In this document: piece by piece, positions 16,923-26,656 of the stretch
How the letters are laid out: each line of letters begins with the position of its first letter
Position numbering within the stretch: the first letter of the stretch is position 1
From: Myroides phaeus
GTDB taxonomy: Bacteria > Bacteroidota > Bacteroidia > Flavobacteriales > Flavobacteriaceae
NCBI RefSeq assembly: GCF_009799805.1
Contig: NZ_CP047050.1
Coordinates: 2,618,001 to 2,682,000 of the forward strand
Reading direction: 5' to 3'
DNA length: 64,000 nucleotides
The notes under the pieces: model-generated
The model's input: the letters and a program-made list of their open reading frames with translations, nothing else
Databases searched by the model: none
Told to the model about the DNA's origin: nothing
Translations under genes and position numbers: made by a program

Positions 16923-19532
16923 TTATAATCCTTCTTTAATTTGTTCTATCATTTCTGAAATAATTGACATATATAGGAAACCTTCGTATGAAACACCTTT
17001 ATCCCTACTATCAGTTCTTGGAAAACCTGTTACTTTATCAAACGCACCTTCAGAAGGAGTTTGACCATTCATTACTATAACAGGATAATCTTTCATTGCA
17101 TAATATACATAGCCTGATCCATTTACTTGTGAATATTTAAAATCTACTCTTTCACTTAAAACAATAAAATTATCAGAAACCACATTACTAAAGTAAAATC
17201 GACTATATCCTGCAAATATTTTTTTATCTTTTAAACTAATACTTCTGATTGCCTCACCTAAATTAGGATTACTTGCACTTAAATATTTTGGATTTAAATA
17301 CCTATGAGTACTCTCTTTTTTAGTTATCCCCATTTCATAGACTCCGTTATCACTATTGACCAACCTAGATTGATAAGTCCAACTTGGACGAAGATTATCA
17401 TTTGGATAAAACTTTTGCCCAACATTATTTATCCAAGAACCTAATCTGGACGTATGCTGATCTGGACGTTGATAAGCACCGCTAAAATATAACAAAGTTA
17501 TTTTTTTCTGTTTAACCAAATCCACAAACACATCTATAATCTCGGAACCAGAACTATTACGAGCAAAAGGATCACCATAAAATATATCAAAAACAACAAT
17601 ATCTATTTCATTGTTTAAAATATATTGTTTTAAAGCTATTGCTTCATCTTGAATTGACAAACCTGCTGCTTGTGTTCTTCTACTAAAAGCATTTATCCCC
17701 AATACTGCAGCAATTTTTCCTTTAGGTCCAAAATTTTCGGTACTATAAACTTGATTAAAATGAATAGGTAAAGAATAACTTCCGTAATGCAATATATTAA
17801 ACATTCTTAACCCCGCATTAATTGTAAAATTACAAACTTCACTCTGCTCAATATTTTTATATATTGAATAATTATAAGGTGTACTTGCATTAGGATCTCC
17901 TCCGAATTCACCAGATGGCACTAAAGTTACTTGTACTACTTTACCTTGCTCTTCTACTTTAAATACACCACTTGCTGTAAATGAAACACCACTATTTGAT
18001 AGATCTTTTGTAGCAATTGTATAAGGTCCTGCAATTTTTACTTTTACCTTAATATCAATTCCAAATTTCTCAACAGGAAGAGGTTTTGCAACTGGGTAAT
18101 TTTTACTTCTAAGAATAATATTACAATTCTCAATTTCATAATCAACTGCTGGTTGTTCGAAATCAATTCTAAATGGTTTACATCCAGTTAAATCTAAAGC
18201 TGAATTTGTTTCAAAAGTAAATTCTGTAGAGTCTAATGTAAAAGGTATAACCTTACTTTCTGGTCTTAAAACAACTTCAGTAATATTGTCTTTATCTGCA
18301 TCAAATGTAAAATTATGTTCATCAGATTTAAAAATAAATCCATCTTTTGAAACCATTTTTAAAGATGCTTTACCTGGTGATAAAACCTTTACAGGTACTC
18401 TAAGAACATTTCCTTTTACATCTATTGCACTTCCTTTTACAAATTGCCCTTCTTTTTCAATATTTACACAAATTGGTGTTAGTTTAGTTGGTTCAACCTT
18501 TGCATAAATATGTGTACCAACAGGAACACTACCTTGTGTACCAGAATTAGTTTTTATTGGAATTTCAAAACCTTTATTATCAGAAGGGAGATTCGACACA
18601 GGTATTCCACTTGCTCTTAAAACAGCAATATTATCTCCAAGTCTTGTAAACTCTCCTTCACCATATAGAGATACTCCATTAACTCCATCTCCTAATGATT
18701 CAATTATATATTTCCCAATTCCAGTTACATTTACTCCTATTTCAACTGTATTTAAATTAGTTGTATTTACTCCTAAATATAAAGGCCCCTTTACCTGGTA
18801 CTCTTTAGGGATAATCGTAAACTTTGTAGCTGCTTTTTTTACATACTGCTTATTATCACAAACCAAGACCTCAGTACCATTTAAATTAACTACAAACGTA
18901 TCTCCTTGATTCAGATCATCATATCCATCAATAGGAGTTCCTTGACCAATAATAGCTACTTCTATTGTACCTTTACTTAGAAACGTACCTGTAGTAGAAA
19001 AATAATATCCGTTACTCTTTCCTTCTTTTCTTGAGTAAACATCTATTTGATAGGTACCTACTTCATTAATTTTAACCGGTACAGTAACTTGTACATTCTG
19101 CCCTGTTATAGGAGTACCTGCTACAAATTTAAAATCATTTGGCTTAGTAATTTGTAACTGATCACAGATACCATTAAACTCTATTTTAGCGGGAGGTAAT
19201 GTACCACATAAGCTCACCCATTTTTTAGAAATAGCAGTATAATACTCTACACAATCATTATCTATATTAAAAATTGCTAATCCAGTATCAACACTATTAT
19301 TTACATCAACATTAATTCCATTTCTCTCTGCCGTTGTCATACGAGGAAGTAAAAAACCTTTAGCTTTACTTTCTAATTCTAAAATAGAATTACTCTTTAA
19401 ATTACTTGGTTGAACTTCTGTTTTATCCGAAATCTTTGTACCTAAATTCTTACCATTTTGTGCAAAAGAAACATTAAAAACAAAACATAATAACAGAAGT
19501 TGTATTATTCGATATATATGTATATTTTTCAT
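16923..19532 (-). CDS. large exported multidomain protein, unknown function
   Basis: An 869-residue protein with a signal peptide (MKNIHIYRIIQLLLLCF, cleaved near SFAQ). Residues ~40-110 carry the Bacteroidota surface/tail-fibre-like segment (SILELESKAKGFLLPRM, then a Cys-bearing CVEYY turn). About four beta-sandwich-like repeats of ~100 residues follow (~115-570), each with a pattern like VPVKI..VGTYQI...SNGYYFSTTGTF. The last ~280 residues look like an alpha/beta (Rossmann-like) domain: KIAAVLGINAF, DIVVFDIFYGD, ITLLYFSGA. No CHU_C or other obvious T9SS tail. It lies 24 bp after the 459-residue gene in the same operon. Function unknown. Confidence 0.7.
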   Translation of the reverse strand: MKNIHIYRIIQLLLLCFVFNVSFAQNGKNLGTKISDKTEVQPSNLKSNSILELESKAKGFLLPRMTTAERNGINVDVNNSVDTGLAIFNIDNDCVEYYTAISKKWVSLCGTLPPAKIEFNGICDQLQITKPNDFKFVAGTPITGQNVQVTVPVKINEVGTYQIDVYSRKEGKSNGYYFSTTGTFLSKGTIEVAIIGQGTPIDGYDDLNQGDTFVVNLNGTEVLVCDNKQYVKKAATKFTIIPKEYQVKGPLYLGVNTTNLNTVEIGVNVTGIGKYIIESLGDGVNGVSLYGEGEFTRLGDNIAVLRASGIPVSNLPSDNKGFEIPIKTNSGTQGSVPVGTHIYAKVEPTKLTPICVNIEKEGQFVKGSAIDVKGNVLRVPVKVLSPGKASLKMVSKDGFIFKSDEHNFTFDADKDNITEVVLRPESKVIPFTLDSTEFTFETNSALDLTGCKPFRIDFEQPAVDYEIENCNIILRSKNYPVAKPLPVEKFGIDIKVKVKIAGPYTIATKDLSNSGVSFTASGVFKVEEQGKVVQVTLVPSGEFGGDPNASTPYNYSIYKNIEQSEVCNFTINAGLRMFNILHYGSYSLPIHFNQVYSTENFGPKGKIAAVLGINAFSRRTQAAGLSIQDEAIALKQYILNNEIDIVVFDIFYGDPFARNSSGSEIIDVFVDLVKQKKITLLYFSGAYQRPDQHTSRLGSWINNVGQKFYPNDNLRPSWTYQSRLVNSDNGVYEMGITKKESTHRYLNPKYLSASNPNLGEAIRSISLKDKKIFAGYSRFYFSNVVSDNFIVLSERVDFKYSQVNGSGYVYYAMKDYPVIVMNGQTPSEGAFDKVTGFPRTDSRDKGVSYEGFLYMSIISEMIEQIKEGL

Positions 19533-19556
19533 TGTATATTTATTTTTAGTAAATAC

Positions 19557-20936
19557 CTACTTATTTTTTAATTGTTGTATTTCTTGTCTTAGCAATTCTA
19601 TATCTTTTTCATATTGCTTCAACTTAGAATTAAGTTCTATTGTATGCAAAAACAACTCCTCTGTTTTCTCTAACAATTGAATACTTAATTCAGAAACATT
19701 AAAAGAATATCCTTTTTCATTCTTCTCTAAAGCATCAATCGGTGTAATTCCAGGTAAATGACGATTTGTTGTTATATACTCTTCTACTACATCTAAAGCA
19801 TTGAAAGAATATTCAGGTTTAATTAGAGATTCACCATCAAAATAATCTTCAAAAACATAATCGGCATAGTAACTGTTAGTTGCTGTAATGGCTCCTTTTA
19901 TTCTAAGTGCCTCACCTCCAATTGTAGATTTCTCATCATAACCAATACCAACCCATTCCGCATTTGTAAAAACATTTGTACTTCTTGTATTTGCTTGTAC
20001 TATATCTTCTTTCTCTTTTGACAACCAAGGAGTTTTTACAACTCCTGATATATTAAACGTATGTGTACGTCTTTTTTCATCTGTATAAGCAATAGTACTC
20101 ATACCCTCATCATATTCAAACTTGGTTAAAGTTTGAAGATTTTCTATAGGCAATTTTAAACCTATACTATTTGTTGTTCCCTGCTCATTTGTAAATAGCA
20201 AAGCTGCATCTCCTTGTGAATAGACTAAAGAAGTAATTGGTGTTTCTCCAACAGACAATAAATCTTTCACAACAACATCTTGCGTCAATCCTTTTTCATC
20301 TTTGTATGAAATCACAGGAATTCTTTCTTCTATATCGATAATTGGTAAGTCGTTGTCAATTGGTCTATCTGTTTGCACTATTAACTTAGAACCATCTTTT
20401 AAATGCCATATATTACGCAACTGAACATCTAATTTTGTAAGTGTTTGATGTTTTTTTACTAATTCAGGCATTTTAATAGACAATGTATCAACATTAGGTT
20501 TAGCACTATCTGGAGTGTATAAGAAGTTATCTGATAACTTCCCATCAGCACCTAATTGATTAATAAACTCAGGCAATTTTTGTCCTTCTAATAAAGTTCC
20601 CTTATCAACATCTGTCAAAAGCTTAATCCACTTTGAATTTGCTGTATCTACTTCATCTTTTTTCCAATAATAAAACCCAGGTGTCAAGCCATTAGCTGTA
20701 TTCGTATTATAAACTAATAAACTTTCAGGCATCATACCTCCTCCTTTAATAGTTTTAATGTCTTTTTCATTTTCCAGAGACACTTTTGGTATTAACACAC
20801 CTTTATCTGAAGAATGAATATGCAATATTGCAGATTGATCAGGCAATGGAATACCTATTCCAATTCCTCCTTTTTCTTGTGCTAAGGCTATCGCAGTATA
20901 ACCAAACACAAATAGTGTAAGTAATATTCTTTTCAT
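19557..20936 (-). CDS. exported coiled-coil/tail-fibre-like surface protein
   Basis: A 459-residue exported protein with signal peptide MKRILLTLFVFGYTAIALAQ. The N-terminus has the common Bacteroidota segment (GIGIPLPDQSAILHIHSSDKG, then LIPKVSL and LLVYNTNT). The C-terminus has the HLPGITPIDALEKNEKG block followed by a ~45-residue coiled coil, as in trimeric fibre-like proteins. This tail looks like the S74 fibre family's end but lacks an obvious self-cleavage serine motif. ATG 20936 was preferred to ATG 20957 because a -7 box at 20966 leaves almost no leader for the longer form. It heads a two-gene operon. Confidence 0.7.
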   Translation of the reverse strand: MKRILLTLFVFGYTAIALAQEKGGIGIGIPLPDQSAILHIHSSDKGVLIPKVSLENEKDIKTIKGGGMMPESLLVYNTNTANGLTPGFYYWKKDEVDTANSKWIKLLTDVDKGTLLEGQKLPEFINQLGADGKLSDNFLYTPDSAKPNVDTLSIKMPELVKKHQTLTKLDVQLRNIWHLKDGSKLIVQTDRPIDNDLPIIDIEERIPVISYKDEKGLTQDVVVKDLLSVGETPITSLVYSQGDAALLFTNEQGTTNSIGLKLPIENLQTLTKFEYDEGMSTIAYTDEKRRTHTFNISGVVKTPWLSKEKEDIVQANTRSTNVFTNAEWVGIGYDEKSTIGGEALRIKGAITATNSYYADYVFEDYFDGESLIKPEYSFNALDVVEEYITTNRHLPGITPIDALEKNEKGYSFNVSELSIQLLEKTEELFLHTIELNSKLKQYEKDIELLRQEIQQLKNK

Positions 20937-20965
20937 GCTGTTTTTATTTACTATCATAATCTTAT

Positions 20966-20973
20966 CAAATATA
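20966..20973 (-). promoter_or_regulatory. -7 box of the exported-pair operon
   Basis: TATATTTG on the minus strand, 29 bp before ATG 20936. There is no TTG at the ideal distance. Confidence 0.4.
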
Positions 20974-21587
20974 CAAACAGCACATATATTTAACTTAAAA
21001 TAGCCAACAAAAACATATTATTTACAATACAACATATATTATTTTGGTTATTTTCTAAATTTTAACAAATTATAAATATATTTAGTTAACCACACAAGTT
21101 TTTGAATGAATTAAATTCTACCTTGTTGTGAAATACAAAAAATAAATGCACTTTATTTTCAATTCCTGCGAATAATTACAACATAATACATAAAATAAAT
21201 ACGAAATAAGCAATATAAATCAAAAGAATAAACAAAAGAATAAATTATATTAAATCAAAATTTTAGAAATGTCTATTTTACGGTAAAAAAATATTATACT
21301 TTTTTGAAATTAGTAACAAATTAGGAGTCAACTTTCATAACTGAAATAAACTAAAAATATGATTTCAACAGTTATTTTCATTTCTATTACTTTAACAGAA
21401 GTATCTAAATACATCAATTATCTTTTTTACTATACAAGTCATTCATACTTATGAGTTCACGCTCCTTTTTAAATAACTTTTTATTGGCATTAAATAAAGT
21501 TGCTCTTACCCTATCTTAACTTTGTACTTCATTTTTGATACTTATAACAAATACACTTACTTTTGTTTTTGTAAAATTACATTCCTT
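20974..21587. other. intergenic gap, no gene seen
   Basis: About 600 bp of very AT-rich DNA between divergent genes. A TAACTTTG box at 21517-21524, 63 bp before the DUF3810 ATG, may be its -7 element. I see no stable hairpin, repeat family or coding frame in the rest. The size would allow regulatory sites or a small RNA, which I cannot show. Confidence 0.45.
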
Positions 21588-22658
21588 ATGAAATTACGTT
21601 ATTGGATACTTTGTTTAATCTTATTCCTTATTGGTATTCAAAGCATCACGCTTTATCCTAATATCATCGAATCATATTACACAACGGGATTTTATAAATA
21701 TTATAGTGCAATGTGGGACTCCATAACGCATTGGATACCCTTTTCTATTGGAGATTTGCTTTACCTCATCGCAATTCTTCAAATTATAAAGAGTCTAATA
21801 ATCGTATTTAGACGTAAGAAAGAATGGAAAATAAGGGTGAAAACAATTGCAGTTGGAACTATTAAATTCTCTATTACTTTTTATATATTGTTTACTATAG
21901 GCTGGGGATTAAACAATTTCAGACCTTCTTTGCATTCACAACTTAAAATAGCACAAGGATATGACAATACAGAGCTTATAACGCTTACTAAACGCATTAT
22001 TACAGAAACGAACACAATTCAGTTGTCTTTGACAAATGATAGCCTTAAAGCGGTCAATAATCAATTTACAACAGAAGAAATACTGGGAGATGCAAAAATT
22101 GGTTTACAACAGATTGAATCAACATTTAACTTTGGCAATGTTCCTACCTCTATTAAAGAGTCGCTTTTTAGTAAGCCTCTTACTTATATGGGATTTTCAG
22201 GATACATCAATCCGTTTACTAATGAAGCTCAAGTAAATTACTTAATACCCAAAACAACAATGATCGTTACTGCTTCTCACGAAGTTTCTCATCAATTGGG
22301 ATATGCAAAAGAAAGTGATGCTAATTTTGTTGGGTTTATGGCAGCATACCATCACCCGAATGAAGTATATAGATATGGGGCAAATATCTTCGCTTTGAGA
22401 TACTGCCTATCTAATATTGCAAAAAATGAACCAGATGAACTTGAAGAACTCCTTAGTATGCTCAATACAGGTGTAATGGAAAATATAAACGAGAATACTA
22501 TATTTTGGAATTCTTACAAGAATATCACTGATTCATTTTTTAAACTTTTTTACAGTAATTTTTTAAAAATAAACAACCAAAAAGAAGGTATTCATTCTTA
22601 TAATAAGTTTGTTGACTTATTAATCAATTACGATAAACTATATGCTTTATATGAGTAG
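21588..22658 (+). CDS. DUF3810 membrane protein with HExxH motif
   Basis: A 356-residue protein with three predicted N-terminal transmembrane segments (about 5-22, 50-70, 85-105) and a C-terminal domain with a zinc-peptidase-like HEVSHQLG motif (His231, Glu232, His235), followed by SDANFVGF. This is the DUF3810 layout, common in Bacteroidota, so a membrane-bound metallopeptidase is likely but the substrate is unknown. A TTG at 21522 would lengthen it, but ATG 21588 gives a normal first membrane helix. Its stop codon abuts the stop of the convergent NADH dehydrogenase gene with no bases between. Confidence 0.85.
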   Translation: MKLRYWILCLILFLIGIQSITLYPNIIESYYTTGFYKYYSAMWDSITHWIPFSIGDLLYLIAILQIIKSLIIVFRRKKEWKIRVKTIAVGTIKFSITFYILFTIGWGLNNFRPSLHSQLKIAQGYDNTELITLTKRIITETNTIQLSLTNDSLKAVNNQFTTEEILGDAKIGLQQIESTFNFGNVPTSIKESLFSKPLTYMGFSGYINPFTNEAQVNYLIPKTTMIVTASHEVSHQLGYAKESDANFVGFMAAYHHPNEVYRYGANIFALRYCLSNIAKNEPDELEELLSMLNTGVMENINENTIFWNSYKNITDSFFKLFYSNFLKINNQKEGIHSYNKFVDLLINYDKLYALYE

Positions 22659-23966
22659 TTAATCTTCATTATGATCTTTGAAGCTCTCCTCTGTTTTACG
22701 TTTAAATGGTCTTACAATTAAACGCGCTTGTCTGTCAAACATTAAATAGTTATATAACCAGTTCCAGAAAACAACTAATTTGTTTCTAAATCCAATTAAT
22801 GACATTAAGTGAACAAACATCCATACAAACCAAGCGAAGAATCCGCTAAACTTAAACTTAGGTAAATCTACAACTGCTTTATTACGTCCGATTGTAGCCA
22901 TTGATCCTTTGTCATTGTAAACGAAAGCTTTCAACGGTTTACCATCTCTAAGGTTAATTAAGTTATTTGCTAATAATTGCCCTTGCTGAATTGCTGGTTG
23001 TGCCATCATTGGGTGTCCTATTGGCGTTTTTTCTGTCATCATTGTTGCAACGTCACCAATAGCAAAAATATCAGTAAAACCTTCTACTTGGTTATACTCA
23101 TTCACCTTAATTCTGTTACCTCTTTGAATTACAGTAGAGTCAAATCCATCTACCGCAGCTCCCATAACTCCTGCTGTCCAGATTACAGTCTCAGCTGTAA
23201 ATGTTTTACCAGATTTAGTAGATACAACTTTACCGTCGTAATCTGTTACAATCTCGTTTAACCAAACATTTACTCCTAATTTCTCTAAAAACTCTTGTGC
23301 TTTTTTAGATGAATTATCAGACATTGCGTCTAACACCTTACCTGCCCCTTGGATAACGTTGATTTCCATTTTACTTAAATCTAAGTCTGGATAATCTTTA
23401 GGCAACACTTGCTTCTTCATTTCTGCTAATGCTCCAGCTAACTCTACTCCTGTAGGTCCTGCTCCAACAATAACGAAATTCATCAATGCGCGTTGCTCTG
23501 TATCTTCTGTAGTCAATAACGCAGACTCAAAGTTCTCTAATACTAAACTACGAATGTTTAACGACTGAGGAATTGTCTTCATCGCCATACTATTCGTCTT
23601 AATTGCTTCGTTTCCAAAGAAGTTTGTTTTAGATCCTGTAGCAATTACAACATAGTCATAAAAAATAGTACCAATATCAGCTACTACCTTTTTATTGACT
23701 GTGTCAATACGTTGTACATTCGCTAAACGAAAGTATATCTCTTCAAAACCTTGTACTACTTTACGAATTGGGTACGCAATAGACCCAGACTCTAACCCTC
23801 CTGTTGCTACTTGGTATAACAATGGTTGGAAAGTATGGTAGTTGTGCTTATCTAACAACACAACTTGGAAGTTTTTATTCTTAAGCTTTTTTGCTAAAGC
23901 TAACCCTCCAAATCCTCCACCGATGATAACAACACGTGGACGATTAGAAGTAGGAATATTCATCAT
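22659..23966 (-). CDS. type II NADH dehydrogenase (NDH-2)
   Basis: A 435-residue membrane-associated flavoprotein. It has two Rossmann motifs (IIGGGFGGLALAKKL near the start for FAD, and VIVGAGPTGVELAG near the middle for NADH), the second flavin motif FAIGDVATM, and the quinone-site-like AQPAIQQGQ block. The C-terminal ~75 residues include a hydrophobic stretch (FFAWFVWMFVHLMSLIGF) that anchors it to the inner membrane. It transfers electrons from NADH to the quinone pool without proton pumping. ATG 23966 was chosen; the longest frame begins at TTG 23972. Confidence 0.88.
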   Translation of the reverse strand: MMNIPTSNRPRVVIIGGGFGGLALAKKLKNKNFQVVLLDKHNYHTFQPLLYQVATGGLESGSIAYPIRKVVQGFEEIYFRLANVQRIDTVNKKVVADIGTIFYDYVVIATGSKTNFFGNEAIKTNSMAMKTIPQSLNIRSLVLENFESALLTTEDTEQRALMNFVIVGAGPTGVELAGALAEMKKQVLPKDYPDLDLSKMEINVIQGAGKVLDAMSDNSSKKAQEFLEKLGVNVWLNEIVTDYDGKVVSTKSGKTFTAETVIWTAGVMGAAVDGFDSTVIQRGNRIKVNEYNQVEGFTDIFAIGDVATMMTEKTPIGHPMMAQPAIQQGQLLANNLINLRDGKPLKAFVYNDKGSMATIGRNKAVVDLPKFKFSGFFAWFVWMFVHLMSLIGFRNKLVVFWNWLYNYLMFDRQARLIVRPFKRKTEESFKDHNED

Positions 23967-23986
23967 AATCAATCGAATTTACACGA

Positions 23987-23994
23987 CAAATTTA
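23987..23994 (-). promoter_or_regulatory. -7 box of the NDH-2 gene
   Basis: TAAATTTG on the minus strand, 20 bp before ATG 23966. No clear -33 TTG. Confidence 0.4.
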
Positions 23995-24231
23995 CAACAT
24001 ATTATTGTTATTCGCATTTTTCACATTCGTTCTACCCCTGCTTAAAGCCTTGTGATAATTGACACAAAGCAAATAATATTGTCCTTTTTTATCATTTTGA
24101 CAATTTGAATTAATCAAATTATAGAATTTTTACTTCTAATGCTAAAAAACAAGCTATTCTGTTTTTTTTACAATTTTTGTTATTTTTCTGTTACAACCTT
24201 TAGATCACTAAGATTTAACGGAAAATATCTA
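23995..24231. other. intergenic gap, nothing clear
   Basis: AT-rich spacer between the NDH-2 promoter and the DUF3820 terminator. No repeat, RNA or coding frame was recognised. Confidence 0.4.
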
Positions 24232-24269
24232 TAAAAAAAAAGATAAGTCATTATAAACAACTTATCTTT
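24232..24269 (-). terminator. terminator of the LysM-DUF3820 operon
   Basis: Stem AAAGATAAGT (24239-24248) with ACTTATCTTT (24260-24269). The minus strand continues with a run of T. Confidence 0.75.
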
Positions 24270-24291
24270 CTCTTTTTATACTAATAACCTT

Positions 24292-24516
24292 TTACTTAAA
24301 GTTATTGCGAATATTTCTTATCATTGGCTCTAAGCCGTTTAATTTCAACTCATAAACCAATGCTAATTGCTCTCCTAACTTTCCTTTTGGAAATCCTTTG
24401 TTGTGATACCAAACCACATAATACTCCGGAAGATCTATCAGATACTTTCCTTCGTATTTACCAAAGGGCATTTTTGCGTGAGCTAACTCTATTAAATACT
24501 TTTGATCACCAAGCAT
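24292..24516 (-). CDS. DUF3820 family protein
   Basis: A 74-residue protein with the DUF3820 signature MPFGKYEGKYLIDLPEYYV and the following WYHNKGFPKGKLGEQL. Proteins of this family are small, soluble and often sit near nucleic-acid enzymes, but the function is not known. It starts one base after the stop of the LysM gene, so the two are co-transcribed and probably translationally coupled. Confidence 0.85.
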   Translation of the reverse strand: MLGDQKYLIELAHAKMPFGKYEGKYLIDLPEYYVVWYHNKGFPKGKLGEQLALVYELKLNGLEPMIRNIRNNFK

Positions 24517-24517
24517 A

Positions 24518-26584
24518 TTACAATACTTTCACTGTTAGATCATCGCTATACTGCATTAAGTAAACACCTGTGTTTCTAATTGTTCCTTCAGGATTTCTAC
24601 TATAGATAAAGCGATTCTCTACTTCTTGTGTTTTTTGTCCTGCTGTTTTCAAGAAACCATCTTTTTGGAACATTCTCAAAATAACATCTAAAGTAACATC
24701 ATATCCTCGTGTAGCAAATCTATTTGGATACACGTTATATTTATCCTTGTATTCTTTTGCAAATTCTGACTCCATTTTAGACTCTTCACTATCTCTTGTT
24801 ACAGATGGGAATGTGTATTTTAAATCTACTAATGTTTGTATTTTAATTTCACTGTAATCAAATATATCATTCTTATCAAACGAAGCTACTTGAACATTGA
24901 AATCTCGTACTTTATTTTTCAATTTATCAGTTAATAGTAAAGCTGATGCAATACTATTAGAATCCAATATAAACACATTGTTTTGACTTGAAACTAATGT
25001 TTTATCAACATCCTTAATCAAGGTTGTACTAATTACTTTTACATTAGGATAATGTCTTTGCATAAACTGTTTTGTCGATGTCTTTTTATCATCTACAACC
25101 ACAGTTACTTTAGCACCACTTCTGATAAAATGATCTAATAATTGGCTCTTTAATACATCGCTATAAGGCATAGTCTGCACCAAGCGATTAGACGCTGTAG
25201 CTTTCTCATTTGACAATGGAGAAATTACAACCACTTTATCATTCGGCAACACTTTTACAGCCTCATCAACATTCGCTTTAAAGAAAGGCCCAATAATAAC
25301 ATCTGTATCGTCAAAGTTCTCTGTTTTAAAAATACTCTTTACAGAAGAACTATTCTTTGTCTCATTTGAATCATACACATTAACTGTTAATGGCAGACCT
25401 AAATTCTTAGCATAGTCAATTGCCATTAAAGCTCCTGTATAGAAATCCAATGTTAGGTTTAAAAAACCATCAGACTGTAATCTTGTATCTAAATCAATAC
25501 CTGCTTTATTGGCATTAAAAGGCAACAATAAAGCTATTTCTTTTCTATTTGAACGAACCACAGAAGTTGAAAAATCAACATATCCTCCCGTACTAACACT
25601 TGCTTGTGGAATATCAAAATCTACTTTTGACTCTTCTTTTTTCACAGCAGGAGTACCATCAGTAGGAATAATCAATTCCATTCCACTGCGCAATCCTTGA
25701 TTTAACTCTGGGTTTTGTTTAACTAAATCAGTGATAGAAACACCGTATTGTTTACTAATACTATATAACGTCTGTTTAGGCTCTACAATAATAGTTGTCG
25801 TATTACTTGGCGTAGGCTTAGCTTTACCAGCAGTAAGTTCTACTACCTTTTCACCAGCTTTATATCCATAAGCAGGCACCTTTATCTTTTGACCACTCTT
25901 TAAACCGTCTTTCAATTCTGGATTCAACTCCAATAATCGTTGCACAGTAGTATTATTAATCACAGCCAAACTATACAAAGTAGCTTGTGGTTCTACGTCA
26001 ATTGTTTTAAAGTAGATATTATTAATATCTTTAATAGTATCTGCTGTAGACGAAGGTAACTTAGCAGGAATACGCTTAGGTTGTTGATTTGACACAACTA
26101 CCTCTTTACTTTCAAAAATTTGTTTTTTAGAAGTATCAGCCGCAGCAATATAAATAGTGCTTCCTGATTTCAAACCACCATCTTTTAAAGATGGGTTCCA
26201 AGTGTATAAATCAGTAACTGATACGCCATATTTTTTACTAATACTATAAAGCGTTTCTTTAGGTTGAACAGTATGTGTATCTGCAGAAGCAGGAGACACA
26301 GCTTGTTTAACCGTTTCTTTTTTCAGTGGATTTGAACTTTTATTACTCTCCTTTTCTAAAAATTCTTTGGTGGGGATTAATAAAAAGCTATTTTCATTTA
26401 TACCACTCTTAGCATCTGGATTATATTTCAAGATTTCAGATACAGGAACCTGATTCTCTCTTGCAATTTTACTAACAGTATCCCCCTTATTCACTCTGTA
26501 TTGAACAAAAGATCCCTGTTGACCAAAAGATGCAGTAGTAGTAAAAACAAACGCCGTTAAGGCTATAAATAATTTCTTTTTCAT
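24518..26584 (-). CDS. LysM-repeat protein fused to a periplasmic-binding-like domain
   Basis: A 688-residue exported protein. Signal peptide MKKKLFIALTAFVFTTTASFG, then four LysM modules (about 27-70, 105-150, 195-240, 268-310), each with a pattern like KGDTVSKIARENQV or KETLYSISKKYGV, which bind peptidoglycan glycan. The C-terminal ~350 residues resemble the type I periplasmic-binding (branched-chain amino-acid receptor-like) fold: IALLLPFNANKAG, DVIIGPFFKANVDEAVKVL, VVVISPLSNEKA. No transport genes are adjacent. Such LpoA-like fusions may regulate wall enzymes, but that is inference. Co-transcribed with DUF3820. Confidence 0.82.
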   Translation of the reverse strand: MKKKLFIALTAFVFTTTASFGQQGSFVQYRVNKGDTVSKIARENQVPVSEILKYNPDAKSGINENSFLLIPTKEFLEKESNKSSNPLKKETVKQAVSPASADTHTVQPKETLYSISKKYGVSVTDLYTWNPSLKDGGLKSGSTIYIAAADTSKKQIFESKEVVVSNQQPKRIPAKLPSSTADTIKDINNIYFKTIDVEPQATLYSLAVINNTTVQRLLELNPELKDGLKSGQKIKVPAYGYKAGEKVVELTAGKAKPTPSNTTTIIVEPKQTLYSISKQYGVSITDLVKQNPELNQGLRSGMELIIPTDGTPAVKKEESKVDFDIPQASVSTGGYVDFSTSVVRSNRKEIALLLPFNANKAGIDLDTRLQSDGFLNLTLDFYTGALMAIDYAKNLGLPLTVNVYDSNETKNSSSVKSIFKTENFDDTDVIIGPFFKANVDEAVKVLPNDKVVVISPLSNEKATASNRLVQTMPYSDVLKSQLLDHFIRSGAKVTVVVDDKKTSTKQFMQRHYPNVKVISTTLIKDVDKTLVSSQNNVFILDSNSIASALLLTDKLKNKVRDFNVQVASFDKNDIFDYSEIKIQTLVDLKYTFPSVTRDSEESKMESEFAKEYKDKYNVYPNRFATRGYDVTLDVILRMFQKDGFLKTAGQKTQEVENRFIYSRNPEGTIRNTGVYLMQYSDDLTVKVL

Positions 26585-26601
26585 GTAGCAATATGAATTT
26601 A

Positions 26602-26643
26602 TAAAAAACGATAAGTCGCTGCAACAAAGTTACAGCGACTTAT
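26602..26643 (-). terminator. terminator of guaA
   Basis: ATAAGTCGCTG (26611-26621) pairs with CAGCGACTTAT (26633-26643), with further pairing of inner GCAAC/GTTAC. The minus strand then reads TCGTTTTTTA. Confidence 0.75.
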
Positions 26644-26656
26644 TCAAATATTTTAA

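Noticed and set aside
19557..20936. peptidase S74 intramolecular chaperone
   Set aside because: The C-terminal HLPGI block and coiled coil are similar in style, but I found no convincing cleavage serine and lysine.
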